Below are positions 1 to 10,100 of a DNA stretch of 64,000 nucleotides, one piece after another. The DNA is taken from NCBI GenBank assembly GCA_938031175.1, contig CALHGZ010000002.1:203242-267241 (forward strand). The letters are read 5' to 3'. Below the pieces are notes generated by a model. That model was given only the letters and a program-made list of their open reading frames with translations. It was not told where the DNA came from and searched no databases. This DNA is from Candidatus Kapaibacterium sp. GTDB lineage: Bacteria > Bacteroidota > Ignavibacteria > Kapaibacteriales > UBA2268. Numbering within the stretch: position 1 is the stretch's first letter; every line of letters starts with the position of its first letter. Both the position numbers and the translations under genes were made by a program.

Positions 1-1
1 A

Positions 2-643
2 AATGCATTCAGAGGTGCCGTTCTTGCTGATATTACAGATGATAAATTATTGGATGTAATTTTCGGTACGAGTAAAGGTAATCTGATTGGATTGAATGGT
101 AAAAATGGAACAGAAATTTTTAATTTAAATTTAGCAGAGCATATAGGTAAAGAATTTGATTCAAAACACTCACCGATAGTAACTGATTTCGATAAAGATG
201 GAATTTTGGATATATTCATTATCGGGGGCTATACAAAGTATCCGGAATTTCAAAATAATTATGGTAGGGCTTATTGTATTTCTCTTTTTAAAGGATATGG
301 ACCAGATTGGCTTATGTTTCAGAGGAATTTTCATAGGAATTCGAGTATTTGCAGTGATTTTTCAAGTATATTTCACAACTATACCATTAATTCGAGTAAT
401 TATGAAATATATCCCAATCCTTTTAGCAGAAGTTTTAAAATTAAATCCAATGAACGTATTAATGAGGATATAGTAATAAGATTAATTGATATTTATGGCA
501 GAACTATTGAACTACTCAATAGTTCAGTCAATTTAAATAATTCAGAAATTGAAATAACTGCCGATAGAATTTCATCAGGTTTGTATTATGTTCAAATTAT
601 AAACGGGAAGGAATTTGTATTGAAACATCTTATAAAACTGTAG
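2..643 (+). CDS. C-terminal part of secreted FG-GAP/VCBS-type protein with T9SS sorting domain (5' truncated by window edge)
   Basis: The reading frame is open from base 2, so the TTG at 50 is only an internal codon and the true start lies outside the window. Residues early in the fragment (ADITDDKLLDVIFGTSKG, then VTDFDKDGILDIFIIGG) are Asp-rich, calcium-binding-like loops typical of FG-GAP/VCBS beta-propeller repeats. The last ~75 residues begin with the YPNPF motif and run through a beta-sandwich with IYGR and SSGLYYV, which is the type A sorting domain that directs proteins to the type IX secretion system. The product is therefore expected to be exported and attached to, or released from, the cell surface. 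Its molecular role is unknown. It converges on and overlaps the next gene by 14 bases. Confidence 0.85.
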   Translation, partial: NAFRGAVLADITDDKLLDVIFGTSKGNLIGLNGKNGTEIFNLNLAEHIGKEFDSKHSPIVTDFDKDGILDIFIIGGYTKYPEFQNNYGRAYCISLFKGYGPDWLMFQRNFHRNSSICSDFSSIFHNYTINSSNYEIYPNPFSRSFKIKSNERINEDIVIRLIDIYGRTIELLNSSVNLNNSEIEITADRISSGLYYVQIINGKEFVLKHLIKL

Positions 644-2312
644 AAGGGATATTTTCCCTTTCATCAATTTTACTTTTGAATTGATTAGTTTTACTGATAG
701 CCATCATTTTTTTTAGGGATTCATAAACTATCATTAGCCCAAGAATAAGTAAAATTCCAGCGAGAATTAATAGAAACCAATTACCATTAGGGGCAAATTC
801 CCAAAAGATTTGGTAAAATAGGGCTATTTCTGTAACAAAAAGCATGAATATAGCTGGAATTAATGTATATATCTTTGGTGATTTAATACCAAATAGATAT
901 GTTGATATAACAAAAAGAGCTAATGTGGCAATTAACTGATTTGAAGCTCCAAAAAGAGGCCAGAGTATTTTATAACCACCAAAAGCAATTAGTAAATATG
1001 CTGCGATTAAGCTTACAAGTGTTGCAACATATCTGTTTTTAAAAATACCACCCCTTTTTCCGATGCTTGTTTCTTGCAAAATATATCTATTTAATCGAGC
1101 AGTAGTATCGAGTGTAGTTAAAATGAACGCATTAAGCATTAATATACCGAATTGAATTCCAAGCGACAATGGTATTCCAATACTTTGCACTGATAAACCA
1201 AGGGCTGTACCAAAAACAATATTTGCACTTTTTTGAAGTAAGTTTTGAAAATTAAACTCGCCATTAGCTGTATCAGGATTCCAAATAAGTACACTCGAAA
1301 CCATAGCAATTACAAGCATAGCCAAGGCAGCTTCTGTAAGCATACCACCGTAAGCAACTTTTTTCCCGTCGCTTTCTTTTCTGAGCTGTTTTGCAGATGT
1401 TCCGCTCGAAACAAGTGAATGAAAACCTGATATTGCTCCACATGCAACTGTTATAAATAAAATTGGGAAAAGTGGTCCTTTATTACTGGAAAAGCCCAAA
1501 TAAGCAGGTGCATTTATTTCGGGCTGAAGAACAAGTACACCGATAATTCCGATGAACATTCCGATTAAAAGAATATAAACAGAGATATAATCACGTGGTT
1601 GTAATAATACCCATACAGGTAATACTGCTGCTATCAAAGCATAGGCAAAAGTTATTATCAACCAGATATCATAGCTTGCTATAATTGGAAATCTATTGCC
1701 TAATAGAATTGAGAAAAAAAGTAAAATCAAAGCAGAAATTGTTGCAATAAATAAATTAAGACCTTTTCTATATACAGCCCAACCAAATATAATTGCGATA
1801 ATTATAACTGATATAGTCGGTAGAGCAATTTCAGGTTTTTCGGTAAGTGTGCGTGCAGTTAAATCTGCAAATATAGCTTGAACTAGAACTAATGTAAGCC
1901 AAACAAAGATGGCAAAAATTGTTCTCGCTCTTTTGGAAATTGCATTTTCAGTGATTTCAACAATGGATATGCCACGGTTACGAACGGAGATTAATAGTGA
2001 GGTATAATCGTGTACCGCCCCCATAAATACAGAGCCAACTAAGATCCAGATCAATGCTGGTAACCACCCAAACCAAGCAAAGGCAAGTATTGGTCCAACA
2101 ATTGGGCCAGCTCCTGCAATAGAGGAAAAGTGGTGACCGAATAGTATGATCGGTTTGGTTGGAACATAATCTTTATTGTCATTATATTTTACAGATGGAA
2201 CTTCATTTTTATCATTTGATTGCAGAACCTTGTTTTTAATGATATTGCCCCACCAAAAGTATGCAAAAATGAACCAAATTATTCCAAAAATGATAATTAC
2301 TGCTGCATTCAT
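630..2312 (-). CDS. cstA: CstA-family carbon starvation protein (peptide/pyruvate transporter)
   Basis: A 560-residue polytopic inner-membrane protein with well over a dozen hydrophobic segments. The family signature GHHFSSIAGAGPIVGP sits at residues 59-74 and is followed by a conserved GSVFMGAVHDYTSL segment. CstA proteins take up peptides or pyruvate, usually on carbon limitation; the substrate cannot be told from sequence. This protein is shorter than E. coli CstA (about 700 residues) and matches the shorter form common in anaerobes and FCB bacteria. It stands alone, convergent with the T9SS protein on its left; its stop codon lies inside the end of that gene. Confidence in the family is high, in the substrate low. 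Confidence 0.9.
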   Translation of the reverse strand: MNAAVIIIFGIIWFIFAYFWWGNIIKNKVLQSNDKNEVPSVKYNDNKDYVPTKPIILFGHHFSSIAGAGPIVGPILAFAWFGWLPALIWILVGSVFMGAVHDYTSLLISVRNRGISIVEITENAISKRARTIFAIFVWLTLVLVQAIFADLTARTLTEKPEIALPTISVIIIAIIFGWAVYRKGLNLFIATISALILLFFSILLGNRFPIIASYDIWLIITFAYALIAAVLPVWVLLQPRDYISVYILLIGMFIGIIGVLVLQPEINAPAYLGFSSNKGPLFPILFITVACGAISGFHSLVSSGTSAKQLRKESDGKKVAYGGMLTEAALAMLVIAMVSSVLIWNPDTANGEFNFQNLLQKSANIVFGTALGLSVQSIGIPLSLGIQFGILMLNAFILTTLDTTARLNRYILQETSIGKRGGIFKNRYVATLVSLIAAYLLIAFGGYKILWPLFGASNQLIATLALFVISTYLFGIKSPKIYTLIPAIFMLFVTEIALFYQIFWEFAPNGNWFLLILAGILLILGLMIVYESLKKMMAISKTNQFKSKIDERENIPSTVL

Positions 2313-2396
2313 TGGTATATTTATCAGCTGTTAATGAGTTTCTTATTAAATTATATAAAATCAGAATAAAAAAGAAATTAAAATTTTAAAATTCAT

Positions 2397-4601
2397 CTAT
2401 TTAATAACTGCAAATCTGGTTGTTTTGTTTTCAGTACCGATATTAATGCTGAATAAATAAATACCAGTATTTAGATTATATGTAGGGATATTAATATCAT
2501 ATATACCATTTGTCAAATAGCCATGATAAATTGTCTTTATTTTTCGTCCATTAATATCGAATATTTCAGCAGTAACATTAGCTGGGAAATCAAGTGCAAA
2601 TGAGTATTTGCCGATATTCCCGGAAACAATTGGATTCGGGATTACATAATTTTCGATGTTATTATTATGTGTTTTGTTCTCGGAAACTGAAACAAAATGT
2701 GAGTTAAGAATAGCGAGTAATTTATTTGTATTAATTTTTATTGAATCTGGAATAAGTTCGAATTCGAATTCAAATTTTTCAGTTTTATTCCATGTTACAA
2801 CTGTTTCTGTATGAATTCTATCTCCGAAGTAAAAATTAAGTTCTACCGGACAAACAAAAGCATCTGGTAACTTAGTGCCGTTTTGTATTTGAGAAAGATA
2901 TAATTCTATATAAAATCCGTTATTTCTACTATGGGCAAAGGTTTCCAATTCAAATATTGGATGCCCGGCTTTAAATAACCATTGTTCGAAGAAAGTATCA
3001 AGCGGAATTGGAGAATTTTTGGCATTTTTTATAAAATAATCAGCAAAATCTTTTGTTTCGATTGATGAATATTGATAATCTTTGAATAATCCTCTTAAAA
3101 TTCTAAAAAATTCACCATCGCCAAGAGTTTCTCTGAGCATATGGTAAACCCATCCTGATTTTTGATATACTAATGGTACGTGTGTCCAAAATATATACTG
3201 TGTTGGGATATCATAAATAGGTGTATCGAACAGATCAGCACGAGCTAAATACCGATTTTTATGTTGATTCATATAATAATAATAAGCTCCCTTGTCAAAT
3301 AGATGTTCAATCCATAATGCTTCACCAAAAGTAGCGCCACCTTCGTTAATCCATATATCTTTCCAGGTTGCACAGGTGATTAGATTACCAATCCATTGAT
3401 GAACAAGTTCGTGAGCTATACCGGTTTCGTGGAAACCTCTGAGCCATAGACGATTGACAGTTGTCATTGTCTGGTGTTCCATACCACCAAAATTGAATGG
3501 CTGAATCACAGCCATCCCATACCTTTCGAATGGATAATCACCGAAGAATTTAATGTATGTGTTCATCATTTCGGGTACATTTCTGAAGGCGTTTAAAACA
3601 TTATATTTACTTCCATCTGTTTCGGGATTATTGTAATCAGCTTCCCAGGCAAGGTAAATTAGTTCTAATTTTTGCTTTTCACCTTCGTACCATTCGCTGT
3701 GCTCTTTTAATTTAGAGGCGACAGCTAACATTAAATATGTTGCAATGGGATATTGATGTTTCCAATAATAAATTGTAGCATCATGCGAATGAAATACTCT
3801 ATCAATCAATCCATTTGATGCTGTGTTAAATCCCTTTGGTACCCTTATTGCTATGGAGGATAATGCTTTATCGTATGGAGCATCATTGCATGGCATCCAA
3901 CGTCTTGCATAATCGGGTTCGCTCATTGTATAAGCAAGTCTCTCTTCAACAATAACTGAATCACCGCGTTGACCAAAACCTACAAAAAAGCCTTCGGGAT
4001 AAAGCCAGAATCCGCCACGCCCGTTACCATTGTAAGTATAATATATTGTTAATAATATCGTGTCGCCTTCATTTGAATTGTTTAATGGAATTGCTAAAAT
4101 GTTGGAAATTACTTTTGGTTCCCATTGAATCTTGTTAGAATTTATAAATATCGAATCGATCTTTAGCTCTTTAGCATCAAGTTCTATCGTATTGACATGA
4201 TTTGAATCTATTCTTAATGTGATATTATTAACACCGTGCCATTCTGTATTAGTAAAATAAATTTTATTTGTTGCTTTGATTGTGTCAATGCGGATAATTT
4301 TACCGGAGTCGTCATATATTGTATCAATCTTCTTAATGACGGTATCCAGATAAAACTGACGTTCAGATGACAGTGGTTTATACCAGTCAAGAAATAAATC
4401 GTATTTCAATACATCATAAGGACGCCTAATAATTGCACTTTCTTTATTTTGTGTGAAATTTTGTACCTTATGATGGAGATGATAGCAATAATTTCCTTCA
4501 GGTGATTCTTCATCTGCTGAGAGATAAAAAGGCAGTGAGTGGCTATAAGTAGTAAAAAATAAAGATAAATAAGCGAACAAAACTGATACAATTAATTTCA
4601 T
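2397..4601 (-). CDS. Secreted M1-family zinc aminopeptidase with T9SS C-terminal domain
   Basis: The zinc site is complete: HELVHQW followed 18 residues later by the third ligand in WINEGGATF, i.e. HExxH-x18-E at about residues 397-420 from this start. The exopeptidase motif appears as GGMEHQT where GxMEN is usual, so the last residue is His rather than Asn. The C-terminus (IPNPIVSG, FDINGRKIKTI, LNTGIYLFSINI) is a T9SS sorting domain, so the enzyme is exported to the surface to digest peptides. The frame is open to 4640, but the Met at 4601 (MKLIVSVLFAYL) gives a normal signal peptide; 4613 is also possible. It is divergent from the aldo/keto reductase at 4688. Confidence 0.9.
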   Translation of the reverse strand: MKLIVSVLFAYLSLFFTTYSHSLPFYLSADEESPEGNYCYHLHHKVQNFTQNKESAIIRRPYDVLKYDLFLDWYKPLSSERQFYLDTVIKKIDTIYDDSGKIIRIDTIKATNKIYFTNTEWHGVNNITLRIDSNHVNTIELDAKELKIDSIFINSNKIQWEPKVISNILAIPLNNSNEGDTILLTIYYTYNGNGRGGFWLYPEGFFVGFGQRGDSVIVEERLAYTMSEPDYARRWMPCNDAPYDKALSSIAIRVPKGFNTASNGLIDRVFHSHDATIYYWKHQYPIATYLMLAVASKLKEHSEWYEGEKQKLELIYLAWEADYNNPETDGSKYNVLNAFRNVPEMMNTYIKFFGDYPFERYGMAVIQPFNFGGMEHQTMTTVNRLWLRGFHETGIAHELVHQWIGNLITCATWKDIWINEGGATFGEALWIEHLFDKGAYYYYMNQHKNRYLARADLFDTPIYDIPTQYIFWTHVPLVYQKSGWVYHMLRETLGDGEFFRILRGLFKDYQYSSIETKDFADYFIKNAKNSPIPLDTFFEQWLFKAGHPIFELETFAHSRNNGFYIELYLSQIQNGTKLPDAFVCPVELNFYFGDRIHTETVVTWNKTEKFEFEFELIPDSIKINTNKLLAILNSHFVSVSENKTHNNNIENYVIPNPIVSGNIGKYSFALDFPANVTAEIFDINGRKIKTIYHGYLTNGIYDINIPTYNLNTGIYLFSINIGTENKTTRFAVIK

Positions 4602-4675
4602 ATCGTATTTCATACATTGATAATAATTAATAAGTTTCAAACGTTATTAAATAAACTTTATTTGTAAAATGTTAC

Positions 4676-4682
4676 AAAGGAG
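4676..4682 (+). promoter_or_regulatory. Strong ribosome binding site for the aldo/keto reductase
   Basis: AAAGGAG lies five bases before the ATG at 4688. It is a near-perfect Shine-Dalgarno sequence and fixes the start. Confidence 0.7.
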
Positions 4683-4687
4683 CTATT

Positions 4688-5509
4688 ATGAATATCGGCA
4701 GTAAAATGAAATTAAATAATGGAGTTGAAATTCCTTACCTTGGTTTGGGAACTTGGCAAACCAAAGCAGGAAAAGAAACTTATGAAAGTGTACAATATGC
4801 TCTTGAAATTGGCTACAGACACATTGACACCGCTGCAATTTATATGAATGAACAAGATGTTGGCAGAGCTGTTAATGAATCCGGAATACCACGAGAAGAG
4901 GTTTTTGTTACAACAAAACTTTGGAATGATGATCAAGGTTATGATAAGACCTTAAAAGCTTTTGATAAGAGTATGAAAAAATTGAATTTTGATTATATAG
5001 ATTTATACCTTGTACATTGGCCTGTGGAAGGTAAGCGAATCGAATCTTACAAAGCTCTCGAAAAACTCTATTCTGATGGTTTATGCAAAAGTATAGGAGT
5101 AAGTAATTTTACTATTAAACATTTAGAAGAGCTAATTTCCGCAGTTGATATAATTCCACAGGTGAATCAAGTTGAGTTTCATCCTTTTTTGTACCAAAAA
5201 GAATTACTTGGTTATTGTAATTCAAAAAATATAGCAATCGAAGCTTACTCACCACTAGTTAGAGGGAAACGTTCGGATCATCCCTTGTTGAAATCAATAG
5301 CTGAAAAGTATGGAAAAACTTGGGCACAAATTTTAATTCGTTGGTCTTTACAGCATAATTTAATTGTTCTACCTAAATCTGCACGATACGAAAGAATCAA
5401 GCAAAATGCTGACGTTTTTGATTTCGAGTTGAGTGCCGAGGATATGGATGCCTTAAATAATATCAATGATACATTAAGAACTTGCTGGGACCCATCACGA
5501 GTAGAATAA
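4688..5509 (+). CDS. Aldo/keto reductase
   Basis: A 273-residue NADPH-dependent carbonyl reductase of the AKR superfamily, (beta/alpha)8 barrel, cytoplasmic. The catalytic tetrad is visible as D47 and Y52 (GYRHIDTAAIYMNE), K77 (VTTKLW) and H110 (LYLVHWP). The phosphate-binding end is present as LPKSARYERIKQN. Length and motifs match the bacterial AKR5 group (2,5-diketo-gluconate reductase-like), but substrates in this family are not predictable from sequence. The gene is monocistronic with a strong Shine-Dalgarno sequence. Confidence 0.93.
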   Translation: MNIGSKMKLNNGVEIPYLGLGTWQTKAGKETYESVQYALEIGYRHIDTAAIYMNEQDVGRAVNESGIPREEVFVTTKLWNDDQGYDKTLKAFDKSMKKLNFDYIDLYLVHWPVEGKRIESYKALEKLYSDGLCKSIGVSNFTIKHLEELISAVDIIPQVNQVEFHPFLYQKELLGYCNSKNIAIEAYSPLVRGKRSDHPLLKSIAEKYGKTWAQILIRWSLQHNLIVLPKSARYERIKQNADVFDFELSAEDMDALNNINDTLRTCWDPSRVE

Positions 5510-5608
5510 TTAGAAATTGGCATAGAGTTTAAGTTTAATCTTTATGCCGATTTATTGAATTTCCCGATAAACTGGGTTTACAATATTAATATAATTCCTG
5601 AAATTGTT

Positions 5609-5645
5609 AAGCAAAATTAAATTGCATTCTCCGTCAATTTTGCTT
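5609..5645. terminator. Candidate bidirectional hairpin between convergent genes
   Basis: AAGCAAAATT (5609-5618) and AATTTTGCTT (5636-5645) are perfect inverted repeats with a 17-base loop. They lie between the ends of the aldo/keto reductase and the minus-strand lipoprotein. The stem is AT-rich and has no clear T run, so termination is only an inference. Confidence 0.4.
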
Positions 5646-5708
5646 ATAAATTCTATATTCTCGAGTAAAAGCAACGCAAGTTAAATTCTGCTCTAAAGAC
5701 AGTTAGGA

Positions 5709-6461
5709 TTATAAAACATTCCACGGCAATATTTTAATGTTAAAAGTTTTTCCGTCTTTCAATTCAAAAATAGCTCCTACAAGTCCATATTTGTGATTAC
5801 CAATATAAGTAATTTTCTTGATAATAGGGTCGTTATTCATTAATTGTTCGACTCTTGTAGTTTTTACGATAATAAATCCGATTTCCCAATCTTCGGTAGT
5901 GTGGGTTTGAATAACAGTTCTGGTAATTTTTTCACCATCGGGTGTAATGAATTCGTACTTGTCCCCTATTTTGGCTGAGTATTTAACCATTGTAAAGGGT
6001 TTGGATAAGTCGCCTTTAGAATATACAAAATCTTGAATACCTTCAGAAGTAATTTTGAATTTGGCTTTGAATTTTAATTTCAAATTATTATGGTCGCTGG
6101 TATCAATAGATAATCCGAATTTGTCTAAATAAGCATCAACGATTTGCCTTTTGTTTTGTTCTGGTAGCTGATGAGTATTGAATATAGTATCAAGCTGGCG
6201 TAGAGTTTCGAGATCAGTTGTGAAGGAGCCTTCAAACGTAACAATTCCATTTTCATTTTTTGTTATTTTGACAGAATCTTTAATGTTATTAAATGCAGGG
6301 ACATATTGGTCTAATACAGAAATATAAATGCCGAATTCATTACCAACTTCAGTAAGTTTGAGATTTGTTTCGCCTTTTAATTCGTTTGGCCCAGTAGTTT
6401 CATCGCATGAGTATATGAGAGATAAGATGAGTAAAAAAAGTAAAATCTTGAAATTCTTCAT
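5709..6461 (-). CDS. Lipoprotein of unknown function
   Basis: A 250-residue protein with a lipoprotein signal: MKNFKILLFLLILSLIYSC, lipobox LIYSC, then acidic and glycine-containing linker residues. The mature part is predicted beta-rich with alternating charged strands and no motif I recognise. It probably sits in the periplasm on an inner- or outer-membrane lipid anchor. The TPR lipoprotein at 6497-7066 is immediately upstream on the same strand (35-base gap), so the two are likely co-transcribed and may act together. No enzymatic residues are evident. Confidence 0.75.
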   Translation of the reverse strand: MKNFKILLFLLILSLIYSCDETTGPNELKGETNLKLTEVGNEFGIYISVLDQYVPAFNNIKDSVKITKNENGIVTFEGSFTTDLETLRQLDTIFNTHQLPEQNKRQIVDAYLDKFGLSIDTSDHNNLKLKFKAKFKITSEGIQDFVYSKGDLSKPFTMVKYSAKIGDKYEFITPDGEKITRTVIQTHTTEDWEIGFIIVKTTRVEQLMNNDPIIKKITYIGNHKYGLVGAIFELKDGKTFNIKILPWNVL

Positions 6462-6496
6462 TGTAATTCACCTAATTTGTAGATAAAATTGTGTAT

Positions 6497-7066
6497 TCAT
6501 TCAATCTCCGGACATTTAGCAAATCGGAGATATAATGATCCAGGATAATTTTCTTTTAATTTTTTGAAATAGAACATGGCTTCATTGGCTTGTTTCCGTA
6601 AACAATTGATTTGTCCTAATCTGATGAAAGAGCGTTCAATTATTGCTTCTGAGTTATCGTTATTATTTATTACTTCCTGAAATTTTTTTGAAGCCTCATC
6701 AATTCTGTTAAGATAAAGTTCGCATTCACCGATATAATAGTTTACAAGGTTATAAAATTCATTATCAGGTTCGATGGATTCATAGATTACTTTGAGCTTT
6801 TTGTAGGCATTTTCATAGTTCTCATTTTCTATGGATTTTAATGCTTCGTTAAATTTCATTTTTAATGTAGGTTTTTGATTCTTATGAAGGTAAATTAGTG
6901 TTGTATCTAGCGTGCGTTTATCATATAAGGATAATTTTGTATTACCTATTTGATGTTGATCCAATATTATTTCGGCATTTTTTTTCATTGATTCTCTAAA
7001 ATATCGCCTATCAACAGAAGTGCAAGCGATCAAGAACAAAAGCAATATGTTAATGATTTTTATCAT
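6497..7066 (-). CDS. Small TPR-repeat lipoprotein
   Basis: The N-terminus MIKIINILLLFLIACTS is a short lipoprotein signal with lipobox LIAC. Residues ~70-185 carry tetratricopeptide-like helices (ALKSIENENYENAYKKL, YYIGECELYLNRIDEASKKF, ERSFIRLGQINCLRKQANEAMFYF), ending with YPGSLYLRFAKC. TPR lipoproteins of this kind scaffold envelope protein complexes; the partner is not known. It is first in a two-gene minus-strand unit with the 5709-6461 lipoprotein and divergent from the giant glycosyltransferase gene, sharing a 107-base upstream region. Confidence 0.75.
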   Translation of the reverse strand: MIKIINILLLFLIACTSVDRRYFRESMKKNAEIILDQHQIGNTKLSLYDKRTLDTTLIYLHKNQKPTLKMKFNEALKSIENENYENAYKKLKVIYESIEPDNEFYNLVNYYIGECELYLNRIDEASKKFQEVINNNDNSEAIIERSFIRLGQINCLRKQANEAMFYFKKLKENYPGSLYLRFAKCPEIE

Positions 7067-7173
7067 TATGAATGCAAAAATAGTAATTATTCAATTGAAA
7101 AATTAAAATTATAAAAAAATTGTTGGTATGAAATTTGAGTTAATTGAATTGAGAAAAATAAATAGGATTAGAT

Positions 7174-10100
7174 ATGAATTTAGATCAAAATTTTTTAAAT
7201 AATGCTTTGAATGATTTAAATGATGTAATAAAAGATGAAAAGCATTGGTCAATAGCTTGGGAAATCGCAAAAAAAGCCAAAGAAAATGGTTATTTAGAGC
7301 TTTGCGATCAAGCTTGCGCTATTGTACTTTCAAAAAATCCAGAATTTTGGTTTGCAAGAGAATTACCGAAACAGGCACGTGGTTATTATGGTCAGAATCT
7401 TCAAGATTTAATCATCGAACAATATTTCAACGAACGTGGTGCAAAATGCAAATTTTTTGTTGAAGTTGGTGCCTTTGATGGAGTTCATTACAGCAATGTA
7501 CGACGCTTGTTCGAAAAATATGGATGGAAAGGTATTTGTATCGAGCCGGTTACAAAAAATTTCCAAAAATTATATGATTCATACAGAAACACTGACATAA
7601 TATGCATTCATTCAGCAGTCTCGAATTTTAATGGGACATTGGAAATGAATGTTTCAACATATCCTCATTTACCAGATTGGGGAAGTGATGTGGCTTCTTT
7701 TAGTCCAACTGAAAAAGAAAAATGGACGCAACGTTATGGGGCTGTCTGGCAAAAAGAGACAGTGAAGGTTCGCACTTTAAATGATATTTTGAGTGAATAT
7801 AAGGTAGATGAATTAGGTTTTCTCTCAATTGACGCTGAAGGCCACGATTTAGAAGTATTAATGGGTATTGATTTAATAAAGTATAAACCAGATTTGATTT
7901 TAATTGAATCGGGCGATAGGAGAAATGAAATCATTGATTATGTAACCCGCTTCAATTACTCATTGATTTTAGATGATACTCAAGACTTGTTTTTTGCTAA
8001 AATTAATACTATTGATGACGAAATTTCAAAAAGTGGTTTTGAGGTTATCAATTATGCTAAAAACAATGGTAAGGAACCTTATGTTGTTATTCAAGAAATT
8101 GTAGAAAACCAGCTTGACTCAATAATCGGTTCGCATAAAGGCGAGATTCGTAATATACTTATTGTCGGCGCCTATTATGGCAGAGAGATAGACAACTTAT
8201 TGAAAAACTATCCAAATGCTGAGATATACGCATTTGAACCAAATCCAAAATATTTTGAGGGATTAGAGCATAAATATTCTCAAAATAGAAAAGTCCATTG
8301 CTATCAATATGCTGTTGCTAAAACTGATGGATGGATGGAATTTTATGAGACAAATCTTGAAGGCAGTGGTTCAATTCTTCCTATAAATGATAAATCTGAT
8401 GTAGTAAATGACTATGGTATAAGGCAGACAGAAAAATTCACAGTTAAAACTATATCACTTGACAATTTCTCCGCTATACAAGGGCAAAAGATTGATTTGA
8501 TCTGGATAGATGTTCAAGGTGCTGAATTAAATGTATTAGAAGGGGCTGGAAATATACTTCAAAATACCAAATGTATTTTTTTAGAGGTTTGGGCTTCAAA
8601 AACTTTGTATAAAGATCAATGTAGATTAATTGATTTAGAAAAATTTTTAATACGCTATGGTTTAATTCTGCATTCCATAGGATTAGGTCATTCAATTGGA
8701 AACGGTAGTGGAAATGCTATTTTTATAAGAAAAGATCTGCTATTTAAAAAAGATGAAAATTCAGCCATTGAGGATTTTTCTCAAATTAAAAATCTTATCA
8801 ATCCTAAGTTATTTGATATTAATTATCTAACTGAAAAAGATTATAAATTTTGTAAAACGAGCCATGCATTAGATCTTTTAGTCCCAGAACGGTTTGATAT
8901 TATAGCAAAATATATCTATGGATATTATATTTTAAGAAACATAGGTTCTGATTTTGCAGAATTGGTTTATAAATCACATCTATACGTCCTAAATCAATTT
9001 GATGAAGATGATTTTAGTTTTAAAAAAGGTTATGAAAGTTTTAGAACCCATTTCAAAAATTTACTAAAATCTGTTCAATCAGTTGGATTTAATGAGAATC
9101 AAACTAGAATTCCAATTGATAAAAATGGTGTTATCATTGATGGAAGTCATAGAGTTGCAACATGCTTGCTTTTGGGTATTGCTGTTCCTGTTGTGGTTTT
9201 TGATAAAAATGCAAATATCTACGATTATAAATATTTTCAGAATAGAAGATTAGAAACTAAATATGCTGATTTTATTGCATATCATTATGCGAAACTTAAA
9301 AAAAATACTTATATAGTTACTTTGTTTCCTTCAGCCATTGGTTATGATGATGAAGTTGAGCAAATTCTCCGAAATTATGCTAAAATTGTTTATCACAAGA
9401 AAATTGAAATAAATACAAAAGGGGCAATAAATTTGATAAAACAAATGTACCGCGATGAGAAATGGCTTGGTAATGAAGAGAATAATTTCGAAGGGGCAAG
9501 ATACAAAGCAGAACAATGTTATCGCCATAATGGCCCAACAAGAGTTTATTTAATCGAAACTAAGGCCCCTGAATTGTTAGTTCAGGCAAAAACGAAAATC
9601 AGAGATATTTATAAAATTGAAAATCATTCAGTTCATATAAATGACAAATATGATGAAACATTAAGATTGGCACAGATTTACTTCAATGACAACAGTATCC
9701 ACTTTTTAAATAATGCATCTATCTTACAACCAGCTAGATTCAGGTATCTTTTCAACGAATATAAAAAATTTTTGGAAATAAATAATGTAGATACAGAATA
9801 TTTTTGTATTGATGGAAGTGCTGTAATGTCTGCATATGGAATTAGGGATTGCAGGGATTTGGATTATTTGCATAAGGGTTATGAAAATATCAATTATAAA
9901 GACATTGAGGTAATTGGAAGCCATAACCACGAAGTAAGTTATCACAGCACTGGAATTGATAATATAATATTTAATCCTGATAATCATTTCTATTTCGATG
10001 GTATTAAATTCTGTTCACTCAAAGAAATCAGAAATATGAAAGAAAAAAGAGGGGAATTAAAAGACAATGAAGATATTTACTTGATAGATTATCATTTAGG

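Noticed and set aside
4406-4591. Open frame overlapping the 5' end of the M1 aminopeptidase on the same strand
   Set aside because: It is a shadow in another frame; the aminopeptidase frame has the signal peptide and conserved domains.
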